A stretch of DNA of 64,000 nucleotides from Streptomyces sp. NBC_01255 (GTDB lineage: Bacteria; Actinomycetota; Actinomycetes; Streptomycetales; Streptomycetaceae): contig NZ_CP108474.1 in NCBI RefSeq assembly GCF_036226445.1, positions 3,658,001 through 3,722,000 of the forward strand, read 5' to 3'. The translations under genes were made by a program, and so were the position numbers. This document shows positions 17,567 to 27,182 of the stretch, in pieces; position 1 is the first letter of the stretch; each line of letters starts with the position of its first letter. The notes beneath the pieces are model-generated. The model had not been told where the DNA came from and ran no database searches. It saw nothing but the letters and a program-made list of their open reading frames with translations.

Positions 17567-18766
17567 TCAGTTGGCGTCGAGGAGCTTCAGCTCGGGGTGA
17601 GCCGTGCCGCCCTCGATCGCCGTGGACGAGATGTGCGAGGCGACGCGCTCGTCGACCGGGTCGTTCGCCGGGTCGTCGTGGACGACGAGGTGCTCGTACG
17701 TCGTGGCGCGCTGCGCCGGGACGCGGTCCGCCGTGCGGATCATGTCGATCATCTCGCGCAGGTTGGAGCGGTGCTTGGCACCCGCCGAGGAGACGACGTT
17801 CTCCTCCAGCATGATCGAGCCGAGGTCGTCGGCGCCGTAGTGCAGGGTCAGCTGGCCGATCTCCTTGCCCGTGGTGAGCCACGAGCCCTGGATGTGCGCG
17901 ATGTTGTCGAAGAACAGCCGGGCGATCGCGATCATGCGCAGGTACTCGAAGAGCGTGGCGTGCGTGCGGCCCTTGAGGTGGTTGTTCTCGGGCTGGTACG
18001 TGTACGGGATGAAGGCCCGGAAGCCGCCCGTCCGGTCCTGCACGTCACGGATCATCCGCAGGTGCTCGATCCGCTCGGCGTTGGTCTCGCCGGTGCCCAT
18101 CAGCATGGTGGAGGTCGACTCGACGCCCAGCTTGTGGGCGATCTCCATGATCTCCAGCCAGCGCTCGCCGCTCTCCTTGAGCGGGGCGATGGCCTTGCGC
18201 GGCCGCTCGGGGAGCAGCTCGGCGCCGGCGCCCGCGAAGGAGTCGAGACCGGCGGCGTGGATGCGGGTGATCGCCTCCTCGACGGAGACGCCGGAGATCC
18301 GGGCCATGTGCTCGACCTCGGAGGCGCCGAGGGAGTGGATGACCAGCTGCGGGTAGGCCTGCTTGATCGCGGCGAAGTGCTTCTCGTAGTACTCGACGCC
18401 GTAGTCCGGGTGGTGGCCGCCCTGGAACATGATCTGGGTGCCGCCGAGCTCCACGGTCTCCGCGCAGCGGCGCAGGATGTCGTCGAGGTCCCGGGACCAG
18501 CCCTTCTTCGTGTCCTTCGGAGCGGCGTAGAACGCGCAGAACTTGCACGCCGTCACGCAGACGTTCGTGTAGTTGATGTTCCGCTCGATGATGTACGTCG
18601 CGATGTGCTCGGTCCCCGCGTACCGGCGGCGGCGCACGGCGTCGGCGGCGGCGCCCAGCGCGTGCAGGGGCGCCGAGCGGTAGAGGTCGAGCGCCTCCTC
18701 GGGGGTGATCCGGCCACCCGCGGCTGCGCGGTCGAGAACAGACTGGAGCTCGGCCTTCTCGGTCAC
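17567..18766 (-). CDS. mqnC: Cyclic dehypoxanthinyl futalosine synthase
   Basis: This 399-aa radical SAM enzyme of the futalosine menaquinone pathway converts dehypoxanthine futalosine to its cyclic form. The cluster motif CVTACKFCAF (Cys 70, 74, 77) is followed by QGGHHPDYGVEYYE and FAGAGAELLPERPRKAI, typical of MqnC. The aligned features RNINYTNVC and FIPYTYQPENN support MqnC over MqnE. It is next to mqnA on the same strand. Confidence 0.95.
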   Translation of the reverse strand: MTEKAELQSVLDRAAAGGRITPEEALDLYRSAPLHALGAAADAVRRRRYAGTEHIATYIIERNINYTNVCVTACKFCAFYAAPKDTKKGWSRDLDDILRRCAETVELGGTQIMFQGGHHPDYGVEYYEKHFAAIKQAYPQLVIHSLGASEVEHMARISGVSVEEAITRIHAAGLDSFAGAGAELLPERPRKAIAPLKESGERWLEIMEIAHKLGVESTSTMLMGTGETNAERIEHLRMIRDVQDRTGGFRAFIPYTYQPENNHLKGRTHATLFEYLRMIAIARLFFDNIAHIQGSWLTTGKEIGQLTLHYGADDLGSIMLEENVVSSAGAKHRSNLREMIDMIRTADRVPAQRATTYEHLVVHDDPANDPVDERVASHISSTAIEGGTAHPELKLLDAN

Positions 18767-18824
18767 CGGGTACGTCCCTTTCGGAGGGGTTCTGATCGTC
18801 CGAACCAGCGTACGCCAGGGGTTC

Positions 18825-19751
<927 letters not shown>

Positions 19752-19876
19752 CTAGACCCGCCTCGTGGCGCGGGCGTCGCCGGGGCTCACGACACGGCCG
19801 AGGTCGGCACGGAACCGCAGATCAAACATGTGAGTGACGTGATCTTTCCCTCTACCGTCCTCCGCATCCTGCGTGC

Positions 19877-19882
19877 TAGGCT
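19877..19882 (+). promoter_or_regulatory. Candidate -10 element for the cold-shock gene
   Basis: TAGGCT matches the Streptomyces housekeeping -10 (TAGNNT) and would place the transcript start near 19889, giving a leader of about 125 nt. The -35 is poor, so this is a suggestion only. Confidence 0.35.
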
Positions 19883-19919
19883 CAACGCAAGTTGCAGTTT
19901 GGTTTCCCTTGCAGTACAG

Positions 19920-19950
19920 AGCCTGCGGAGCATGTGACCCGCAGGCTTTT
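19920..19950 (+). promoter_or_regulatory. Terminator-like hairpin in the cold-shock leader
   Basis: AGCCTGCGG and CCGCAGGCT form a perfect 9-bp stem with a 10-nt loop, followed by TTTT and a second T-rich stretch. It is about 65 nt upstream of the cspA-type start on the coding strand, with no upstream rightward gene to terminate. It therefore looks like an attenuator or leader structure of the cold-shock transcript. Confidence 0.65.
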
Positions 19951-20012
19951 GTAGTTTTCAGACTTGTTTGCAGGTTCTGGAGCAGGGCAACCCTTTGGCC
20001 CAAGGAGGGCTT

Positions 20013-20216
20013 ATGGCTACCGGAACCGTCAAGTGGTTCAACGCTGAAAAGGGCTTCGGCTTCATCGCCCAGGACGGCGGCGGCCCGGATGTCTTCGTCC
20101 ACTACTCCGCGATCAACGCGAACGGCTTCCGTTCGCTCGAGGAGAACCAGCTCGTGACCTTCGACGTCACGCAGGGCCCGAAGGGCCCGCAGGCGGAGAA
20201 CGTCACCCCGGCCTAA
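20013..20216 (+). CDS. Cold-shock protein, CspA family
   Basis: This 67-aa nucleic-acid chaperone consists of a single cold-shock domain. It starts [18 protein letters not shown] with RNP1 (KGFGFI), then RNP2 (VFVHYSAI). A strong AAGGAGG lies 5 nt before the ATG. In Streptomyces such proteins are abundant (for example ScoF). CCTT at 19992-19995 could pair with AAGG of the ribosome site, which together with the upstream hairpin suggests post-transcriptional control. A strong terminator follows. Confidence 0.97.
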   Translation: MATGTVKWFNAEKGFGFIAQDGGGPDVFVHYSAINANGFRSLEENQLVTFDVTQGPKGPQAENVTPA

Positions 20217-20258
20217 GGTGCCCGGGTCGGCGTCAGCGCTGGACTAGAGCAGTACCCA

Positions 20259-20299
20259 AGGAGCCCCGCTCCGTGCCTCAGGGCACGAGCGGGGCTCCT
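20259..20299 (+). terminator. Intrinsic terminator after the cold-shock gene
   Basis: A 13-bp stem AGGAGCCCCGCTC / GAGCGGGGCTCCT with an inner GTGCC / GGCAC continuation is followed by CCTTTT. It also lies before the stop of the convergent peptidase gene. Confidence 0.92.
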
Positions 20300-20318
20300 G
20301 CCTTTTCTCCCTACACGG

Positions 20319-21155
20319 TCAGCATGTGGGGATGACCGCCCCGTTGTTGTCGCGGGCCTCGTCGTTGCCCCAGCGTGACAGGTAGTACGCGGACACGTAC
20401 GCTCCGTTGCCGTTCTTCCCGGCGTAGACGGTGTCGAGGTCGGTCCTGAGCCACCAGTGGTTGAAGTTCCCGGAGGCGTCGCGGATCTCCTGGCCCCAGA
20501 CCTTGCAGAAGACGTAGTTCGTGCCCGCGTTCAGCACGCCTTGGGCGTCGTCGGTGTTCGCCTGCGCGTAGCCGGTGGCGTTGGCGAAGGTGTCGACCCA
20601 GTACTTTCCGCCTCCGCCGCCCGAGCAGCCGTTGTCGCTCGTCAGGTACTTGGAGCCGTAGGAGCCCGGGTAGGGGGCGAGGGAGGCGCCGTTGATGACG
20701 ATGGGCTGGCCGACGCCGTTGTAGAGCTGCTCGTAGTGGATGTGGGCGCCGGAGCTGTTGCCGGTGGAGCCGGTGGTGCCGATCTGCTGCCCCTGGGCGA
20801 CCCAGGCGCCGTTGGCGACGGAGTAGGCGTTGAGGTGGAAGTAGTACGTCTTCCAGCCGCTGCCGTGGTCGACCACGATGTAGTTGCCCGCGCCGCTCGG
20901 CTGGGAGTAGCGGTAGGCGGTCCCGGACGCCGAGGCGAGGACCGGGGTGCCGGCCGTCGTGCCGCCGTCGGCGCGGATGAAGTCGAGGGCCTGGCGGACC
21001 TCGGCGGAGTGGTGGCCGTAGGTCCACTTCTGGCCACAGGGGTAGGGGGCCTTGAAGAGCGGCGCCGCCTGGGCGGGGGTGGTCGTGACGAGCGCGGTGA
21101 GCAGGCCCGCGACGAGCGCGAGCAGGGTGCCGAGCGGGGTGATCCGTGCACGCAT
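20319..21155 (-). CDS. Secreted M23 family metallopeptidase
   Basis: This 278-aa protein has signal peptide MRARITPLGTLLALVAGLLT to AQA. It carries a lysostaphin-type M23 domain with the first zinc ligands in YGHHSAEVRQALDF and the HxH motif in SGAHIHYEQL. The C-terminal 90 residues (YWVDTFANATGYAQ to NNGAVIPTC) form a separate Cys-containing module seen in Streptomyces M23 and SH3-like proteins. It probably hydrolyses peptidoglycan cross-bridges or stem peptides. Confidence 0.85.
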   Translation of the reverse strand: MRARITPLGTLLALVAGLLTALVTTTPAQAAPLFKAPYPCGQKWTYGHHSAEVRQALDFIRADGGTTAGTPVLASASGTAYRYSQPSGAGNYIVVDHGSGWKTYYFHLNAYSVANGAWVAQGQQIGTTGSTGNSSGAHIHYEQLYNGVGQPIVINGASLAPYPGSYGSKYLTSDNGCSGGGGGKYWVDTFANATGYAQANTDDAQGVLNAGTNYVFCKVWGQEIRDASGNFNHWWLRTDLDTVYAGKNGNGAYVSAYYLSRWGNDEARDNNGAVIPTC

Positions 21156-21318
21156 GCGTCCTCCGGTGGGGGCTTCGTGGGGAGCGGGGATTCCAGGGAT
21201 TGCCTGTCGTTACAGGGGTCGACGCGCGTTGAACGGACCACAGCGTGCCGGAAGATCGCGTGCCGCAGTAGACCGCGAGAACCACACTCGTACGACGGCG
21301 ATTACGTAGTCTGGACAC

Positions 21319-21723
21319 ATGACCGAACGGAAACCGCCGGGCGTGAGCTTCGAGTCGTTCGTCGACAAGCAGATCCGGGAGGCCTCGGAGCGAGGCGAGT
21401 TCCGGAGCCTCCCCGGCTTCGGGAAGCCGCTGCCCGACGACTCCGCCCCGTACGACGAACTGTGGTGGGTCAAGCAGAAGATGCACCGCGAGGGCATGGC
21501 GGTACTGCCGCCGGCCCTCCAGCTGCGCAAGGACGCAGAGGACGCCACCGCGGCGGTGGCCGCGGCCGTCTCGGAGCGCCAGGTCCGCCGGATCGTCGGC
21601 GAGATCAACACCAAGATCGCCGAAGCCCTCGCCCGGCCGCCGGCCGGGCCGCCGCTCAACCTGACACTCTTCGACGTCGAGGAGACCGTGGCGCGGTGGA
21701 GGGCCGAGAGGAGTCTGCCGTGA
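21319..21723 (+). CDS. DUF1992 (DnaJ-related) family protein
   Basis: This 134-aa protein matches the DUF1992 pattern: SFESFVDKQIREASERGEF, LPGFGKPLP and the conserved WWVKQKMHREG. Members are small proteins of unknown function sometimes called DnaJ homologue subfamily C member 28-like. Its stop overlaps the next start (GTGA), so it is co-translated with the DinB-type protein. Confidence 0.85.
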   Translation: MTERKPPGVSFESFVDKQIREASERGEFRSLPGFGKPLPDDSAPYDELWWVKQKMHREGMAVLPPALQLRKDAEDATAAVAAAVSERQVRRIVGEINTKIAEALARPPAGPPLNLTLFDVEETVARWRAERSLP

Positions 21724-22244
21724 ACAGCGCCGGTCTGCTGGTCGACTCGTTCGGACGGGTACGGGAAGCCGTCCACGAGGCCGTGGAGGGACTGACGGAG
21801 GACGAGCTCGCCGCCCGGATCGACCCGGACGCCAACTCGGTCGCCTGGCTCGTCTGGCACCTCACCCGGATCCAGGACGACCACCTCGCGGACGCGTTCG
21901 ACACGAAGCAGCTGTGGGCGTCGGACGGCTGGGCCACCCGCTTCGGCCTGCCGTTCTCCCGGCAGGCCACCGGGTACGGGCAGACGCGCGCCGAGGTCGG
22001 CGCGGTGCGCGCGCCGGCGGAGCTGCTGCTCGGGTACCACGACGCCGTGCACGCGCGGACGGTGGAGCTGATCGGGTCGGTGACGAACGCGGACCTGGCC
22101 CGGGTCGTCGACACGGCCTGGGACCCTCCGGTGACCCTCGGTGTCCGGCTGGTCTCGGTGATCGCGGACGACCTCCAGCACGCGGGCCAGGCGGCGTTCG
22201 TCCGGGGCGTGGTGGAGCGTACGGGCGCGGATCGCGATCACTGA
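21720..22244 (+). CDS. DinB/DUF664 family (mycothiol-dependent transferase-like) protein
   Basis: This 174-aa four-helix protein has the three histidine metal ligands expected of the DinB superfamily in HLTRIQDDHLAD, YHDAVHAR and DDLQHAGQAAFVRG. In actinobacteria this group includes mycothiol S-transferases. The GTG start overlaps the DUF1992 stop, implying a functional pair. The substrate cannot be predicted. Confidence 0.8.
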   Translation: MNSAGLLVDSFGRVREAVHEAVEGLTEDELAARIDPDANSVAWLVWHLTRIQDDHLADAFDTKQLWASDGWATRFGLPFSRQATGYGQTRAEVGAVRAPAELLLGYHDAVHARTVELIGSVTNADLARVVDTAWDPPVTLGVRLVSVIADDLQHAGQAAFVRGVVERTGADRDH

Positions 22245-22335
22245 CGGGGCGTCTTTTCGTACAACCCCCGACCCGGATCACGAGTCAAACAAGCGTGGCG
22301 CTTGCCATGTCTGTTTGTTTTGGGGGGAATTCACC

Positions 22336-24693
22336 TTGCAGAATCGTTTGTCCGGTCGTGGTCGTCACCTCGCCGCCGCTGTGACCGCCGTCCTCGCGAT
22401 CACCGCCGGCACGGCCCTGGCGTCCGGGCCGGCCGCGCTCGCCGCCCCGGCGGGTACCGCCGCCGTCACCGCCGCCACGGAAGCCACCGCCGACGCGACC
22501 GTGCCGTTCCCGGCCGGCGCGAAGATCGCCGGGGCCGGGACCACCGGCTTCCTGACCCGCTCCGAGAGCACCAACGAGCTCCGGTGGACCCGGTACGCGG
22601 ACGGCAGCTCGACCGCCGTCGCGTCCCCTGCCGGCGGTGGCGTCGGCGGCACCGGCACGGACATCCTGGTGGTCGGTGACTCCGCCGCCCCGCACCTGAT
22701 GCGTACCGTCACGCTCCTGGACATGTCCGTGCCCGTCGTCGACCGCCCCGCCGTCGTGGTCTCCTTCGACCTCGGCTCACTGGGGGCCACCTACGTCCAG
22801 GCCGTCGGCCCGCGCACCGTCCTCGCCAAGGCGCCCGTCAACGGCGCCCCCGGCGAGAAGCTGCTCCTCGTCACCGAGGAGAACGACGGCATCCACAGCC
22901 GCGAGGTGACCGGCCTCCCCGCCGACGCGAACGGCTTCTTCGCCGACGCGCCCGTCGTCGACGGCAAGATCCTCGTCGGTTACGAGACCGGCTCCTCCGA
23001 CCTGCGCACCGGCGCCCGTGCCGTCATCGACGTGACCACCGGCGCGGTCGTCGAGACGTACCCCGCCGGCGTGTCCGACTCCCTCTCCTCCCTCCACTCC
23101 CAGCTGGCCCTCTCGGCCACGCACGTCGCCTGGACCGCGTTCTCCGAGGACGACGGCATCGTCTACACCACGGTGGACCGGAAGACCCGCGTCACGAAGC
23201 GGCACACCTTCGCCCTCACCGACGAGTACTTCGTCGGCCTGGTGGGCAACTGGCTGGTGTACGGCGCCCCGAGCAAGCTCACCGACAACGGCACGTTCCC
23301 GAACACGAAGGTGCAGGCCGTCGACCTGACGGCGGGCGAGCTCTCCGAGCCCACCCAGATCTCCGAGCCCGTCCAACTCGCCGACTACGCCACCTCCATG
23401 GAAGCCGCGTCGGACGGCTCCCTGCTCGTGCGCGGCGGCACGGTCGCGCAGGGCGAGGGCCTCTACCGGGTCTCCACCCCCGGGGGCGGGCAGCTCGCCG
23501 TCGAGAAGGTCGCGACGACGGAGCAGCCCACCGCCCTGACCTATCTCGGCTCCCAGGTGCCGGCCGTCGTCGACTTCGACCGGGACCGCGAGGTCGAGCT
23601 GAAGTGGCGGATGTCCCGGCTCAACGCCGACGTCCAGCTGAAGCTCACCCACAAGAAGACGGGCCAGACCTACTCCCGCCTGCTGGAGCTGCGCCGCGAC
23701 TATCCGTCCCGGCACACGTTCGACGACATCACCTTCGGCATCACCTGGCAGGGCCTCGTCGACGACCTCTCGCCGGGCGACAAGTCGGCCTTCAACGGCG
23801 ACTACACCTGGTCCTTCCGGGCCGTTCCGCAGAACGGCATCGGGCCGGCGGTCGAGCAGTCGGGCACCTTCAGGGTGGTCCGCTCGGCCAAGCCGCACGA
23901 CTACAGCGACAACGGCTCGCCGGACCTGTTCGCCAAGGACGCGGGCGGCACGCTGTGGCGCGTCGACACCACGTACGACGCGGCCACGAAGCGGCTGGCT
24001 CCCACGTACCAGAGGACCCTGGTCGGCTCCGGCTGGAATGCGTACGACCAGATCGAGTCCGTCGGGAACGTCGCGGGCACGACCGCGGCCGACACGATCG
24101 CCCGTGACGCGTCGGGCGTGCTGTGGCTGTACCAGGGCACCGGCGACGAGACGAAGCCGCTGGGGACCCGTACGAAGATCGGCCCCGGCTGGCAGACGTA
24201 CAAGCACCTCGCCGGCGGCGGCGACCTGACCGGGGACGGCCGCGCCGACCTCGTCGCCCAGGACAGGGCGGGCGACCTCTACCTCTACAAGGGCACGGGC
24301 TCGGCCGGCACTCCCTTCGGCGCCCGTACGAAGATCGGCGGCGGCTGGGGCGGCTACAACCAGCTGACGGCCGTCGGGAACCTCGCCGGAGGCCCGGCCG
24401 GTGACCTCCTCGCCCGTGACACGGCCGGCGTGCTGTGGCTGTACCTCGGCAAGGGCGACGGCACCTTCGCCGGCCGCACCAAGGTCGGCGGCGGCTGGGG
24501 CGGTTACACGGAGCTCGTCGGCATCGGCGACGGCAACAAGGACGGCCGCCCCGACCTGTACGCGTACGGCGGCTGGAACCGCGCCGCCGCCTTCTACGCC
24601 GGTACGGGCAACTGGAGCGCGCCCTTCGCGGGCGGGACCGACGCGATCAAGGTCCTGGAGTACGGCGGCGCCGGCTACCAGCGCGTCTTCTGA
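22336..24693 (+). CDS. Secreted FG-GAP/VCBS repeat protein 1
   Basis: This 785-aa protein has a TTG start preceded by GGGGGGAA; an in-frame ATG at 22315 is less likely because the signal peptide (RGRHLAAAVTAVLAITAGTALA) would be displaced. Three parts are visible. The first is a predicted all-beta N-terminal region of about 400 aa beginning with the shared GAGTTGFLTR to LRWTRYADGS block. The second is a FlgD/Ig-like linker (FNGDYTWSFRAVPQNGIGP, near 23790). The third is a C-terminal FG-GAP propeller with Ca-loop motifs such as GDLTGDGRADL and GDGNKDGRPDL and the repeated WLYxGTGD / RTKIGGGWGGY strands. It is the first of five paralogues. FG-GAP propellers usually mediate binding to glycans or proteins outside the cell; no catalytic motif is visible. 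Confidence 0.85.
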   Translation: MQNRLSGRGRHLAAAVTAVLAITAGTALASGPAALAAPAGTAAVTAATEATADATVPFPAGAKIAGAGTTGFLTRSESTNELRWTRYADGSSTAVASPAGGGVGGTGTDILVVGDSAAPHLMRTVTLLDMSVPVVDRPAVVVSFDLGSLGATYVQAVGPRTVLAKAPVNGAPGEKLLLVTEENDGIHSREVTGLPADANGFFADAPVVDGKILVGYETGSSDLRTGARAVIDVTTGAVVETYPAGVSDSLSSLHSQLALSATHVAWTAFSEDDGIVYTTVDRKTRVTKRHTFALTDEYFVGLVGNWLVYGAPSKLTDNGTFPNTKVQAVDLTAGELSEPTQISEPVQLADYATSMEAASDGSLLVRGGTVAQGEGLYRVSTPGGGQLAVEKVATTEQPTALTYLGSQVPAVVDFDRDREVELKWRMSRLNADVQLKLTHKKTGQTYSRLLELRRDYPSRHTFDDITFGITWQGLVDDLSPGDKSAFNGDYTWSFRAVPQNGIGPAVEQSGTFRVVRSAKPHDYSDNGSPDLFAKDAGGTLWRVDTTYDAATKRLAPTYQRTLVGSGWNAYDQIESVGNVAGTTAADTIARDASGVLWLYQGTGDETKPLGTRTKIGPGWQTYKHLAGGGDLTGDGRADLVAQDRAGDLYLYKGTGSAGTPFGARTKIGGGWGGYNQLTAVGNLAGGPAGDLLARDTAGVLWLYLGKGDGTFAGRTKVGGGWGGYTELVGIGDGNKDGRPDLYAYGGWNRAAAFYAGTGNWSAPFAGGTDAIKVLEYGGAGYQRVF

Positions 24694-24764
24694 CGCACGG
24701 CAGCCCCCCGCTTCCCCTTCTGGTTCCGACGACTGATTCCGACGACTACAGAGGAAACGATCCT

Positions 24765-27050
24765 TTGTCTCTATCGCGTACTCCCCGACGTCACCTCGCC
24801 GCTGCCGTCACCGCCCTCCTGGCGCTGACGGCCGGCACGGCACTCGCCGTCACCCCCGCCACGGCGGCCCCCGTCCCCGGCCCGGCAATCGTGCAGACGG
24901 CCGAGGCGATCGGCACGATCCCGCAGGGCGCGCGGGTCACCAGCGCCGGGGCCACCGGCTTCCTCAGCACGGTCCGGCACTACGACCCCTTGAGGACCGA
25001 CTACCTCTGGACGAAGTACGCCGACGGCTCCACCACCCTCCTGAACACTCCGAACACCGGCTTCTTCGGACAGGGTTCGGACATCGTCTGGGGCGCCACG
25101 CCCGGTTCACTCTCGTACTCGATGTACGACATGGCCAACCCGGGAACCACCGTGGGCGGCGTCACGATGAACAACGGCACCTCCTCGCGCGGGGTCATCG
25201 GCTCGGCGCTCGTGACCGTCACCGAGGACCGCTACACCGGCGCCGTGCGAGTCGAGATCCTCCGAGGGAGCAAGTACCCGACGCCCCCCATCCCCGTACC
25301 CGGCATCCCGGGCAACGCCAACGTGACCAAGGTCGTCCTCACGACGCCCGGCACGGCCGTCATCGTGTACGAGACGGGCAGCGGCGCAACCCTCCGCTAC
25401 CACCTGGCCGCCGTGGACACCGAGACCGGCGAGGTCCTGGAGACGCGCCCGGCGGGCTCGCTGGAGTTCGGCGACGTCGCGCTCTCCGCGACCCACTGGT
25501 CCTGGATCGAGTACGACTACCCCGACGGACCGCTCGGCGGGAAGCGCGTCGCCCTCCTCCACACCGCCCCGCGCGGCGGCGGCGCGACCACCACCACCAA
25601 CCTGGGCATCGTCGGCGCCAGTGAGGTGATGCGCACGGGTCTCCTGGGCGACTGGGTGACCTACACCAGCGTCGGTGGCTACCAGTCCTACGGTCCGTCG
25701 CCGCACTACCCGCTGGTCGCTCGCCCCCTCGGCGGCGGGACGCCGGTCAAGCTCCTCGACCACGTCGTCACCGCGGTCTCGGACACCGACGGCAACCTCG
25801 TCGTGCGCGGCGGCAGCCTCACCGAGGGCGCGGGCTCGGGCGAGGGCGTCTACAAGGTCTCGGCGAACGCGACGGGCGGCGCACCGACCGTCACCACGGT
25901 CGCGACCGCGAACACGCCGACGGCGCTCGGGATCGTCTCCCAGGACGCCGCCCCGACCGTGGTCGACCTCGACAAGAGCCAGGGGGCGAGATTCAGCTGG
26001 ACCCTGACCCAGGCGAACGTGGACGGCACGTTCACGCTGAAGCACACCCGCACCGGCAAGACCGAGCAGATCCCCGTCTGGACCGACAACCCGACGGCCA
26101 ACCCGCACAACAAGGCCACCGTCGACTGGTCGGGCAGGCTCGTCTCCTCCTCCCTCGACGCCTACAACGGCGACTACACCTGGGAGCTCCGCGTCAAGCC
26201 GCGCAGCGGCATCGGCCCCGAGGTGAAGAAGACCGGCGCCCTCAAAGTGGTCCGCAAGACCGCCGCGCACGACTACTCCGACAACGGCACCCCGGACTTC
26301 CTCTCCCGGGACTCCGCCGGCCGGGTCTGGCGCGACGACATCAACAGCAGGACGCCGCAGGACGGCGTCCCCACGTCCACACACACGCTGCTCGGCTCCG
26401 GCTGGGGCGTCTACAGCCATATCGAGGCCGTGGGCAACGTCGCCGGTGCCTCCGTGAGCGATGTCGTCGCCAAGGACAAGGACGGCAACCTCTGGCTGTA
26501 CCTCGGCAAGGGCGACGGCACCTTCGCGCCCCGCACCAAGATCGGCCCCGGCTGGAACGCGTACAACAAGATCACCGGCGGCAGTGACGTCAACGGCGAC
26601 GGCTGGTCCGACCTCTTCGCCACCGACACCTCCGGCGTCCTCTGGCTCTACAAGGGCACGGGCAACTGGCGTACCCCCTACGGCAGTCGGACGCGGGTCG
26701 GCGGCGGCTGGGGCGCCATGAACCAGATCACCGCCACCGGCGACCTCGGCGGCACCGTCCACGGCGACCTCGTCGCCCGTGACACGACCGGCGTCCTCTG
26801 GCTGTACCCGAGCACGGGCACCGGCACCTTCGGCGCGCGCGTGCGCGTCGGCGGCGGCTGGGGCGGCTACACCCACCTCGTCGGCGCCGGCGACATCAAC
26901 GGCGACGGCCGCGCCGACCTGTTCGCGTACAGCCCGGCCGGCGGCTCGTACGTCCACCAGGGCACGGGCAGCCTCTCGACCCCGTTCGCCCCGCGCACGA
27001 GCATCGGCGTCTACCTGCCGGGCTCGACGGCGCACAACCCGGTCATCTGA
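24765..27050 (+). CDS. Secreted FG-GAP/VCBS repeat protein 2
   Basis: This 761-aa paralogue has its TTG start 8 nt after GAGGAAA, followed by signal peptide RRHLAAAVTALLALTAGTALA. It has the same order as the first protein: N-terminal block with GATGFLS and LWTKYADGST, Ig-like linker YNGDYTWELRVKPRSGIGP (about 26165) and FG-GAP repeats with SDVNGDGWSDL and GDINGDGRADL. Strand motifs WLYLGKGDGTF and RTKIGPGW recur. It lies 71 nt after protein 1. Divergence is greatest in the N-terminal propeller, suggesting different ligands. Confidence 0.85.
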   Translation: MSLSRTPRRHLAAAVTALLALTAGTALAVTPATAAPVPGPAIVQTAEAIGTIPQGARVTSAGATGFLSTVRHYDPLRTDYLWTKYADGSTTLLNTPNTGFFGQGSDIVWGATPGSLSYSMYDMANPGTTVGGVTMNNGTSSRGVIGSALVTVTEDRYTGAVRVEILRGSKYPTPPIPVPGIPGNANVTKVVLTTPGTAVIVYETGSGATLRYHLAAVDTETGEVLETRPAGSLEFGDVALSATHWSWIEYDYPDGPLGGKRVALLHTAPRGGGATTTTNLGIVGASEVMRTGLLGDWVTYTSVGGYQSYGPSPHYPLVARPLGGGTPVKLLDHVVTAVSDTDGNLVVRGGSLTEGAGSGEGVYKVSANATGGAPTVTTVATANTPTALGIVSQDAAPTVVDLDKSQGARFSWTLTQANVDGTFTLKHTRTGKTEQIPVWTDNPTANPHNKATVDWSGRLVSSSLDAYNGDYTWELRVKPRSGIGPEVKKTGALKVVRKTAAHDYSDNGTPDFLSRDSAGRVWRDDINSRTPQDGVPTSTHTLLGSGWGVYSHIEAVGNVAGASVSDVVAKDKDGNLWLYLGKGDGTFAPRTKIGPGWNAYNKITGGSDVNGDGWSDLFATDTSGVLWLYKGTGNWRTPYGSRTRVGGGWGAMNQITATGDLGGTVHGDLVARDTTGVLWLYPSTGTGTFGARVRVGGGWGGYTHLVGAGDINGDGRADLFAYSPAGGSYVHQGTGSLSTPFAPRTSIGVYLPGSTAHNPVI

Positions 27051-27128
27051 CACGTCGGTGTCGTGACGGGCCTGACTGGCCCGAGGCATTCCGGATAGTC
27101 GTACAACCTTGCGACGCACTCGGAGGTC

Positions 27129-27161
27129 ATGTGGGTGCGGCGTGGATCGCCGCACCCACAT
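27129..27161 (+). promoter_or_regulatory. Perfect 14-bp hairpin in front of FG-GAP gene 3
   Basis: ATGTGGGTGCGGCG and CGCCGCACCCACAT flank a 5-nt loop. The structure ends about 20 nt before the TTG start and just before the GAGGGAGAA ribosome site. There is no T-tract. It may be a terminator of the upstream unit, an mRNA stabiliser or a translation control element. Confidence 0.75.
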
Positions 27162-27182
27162 CACTCGAGGGAGAACTCCGTT

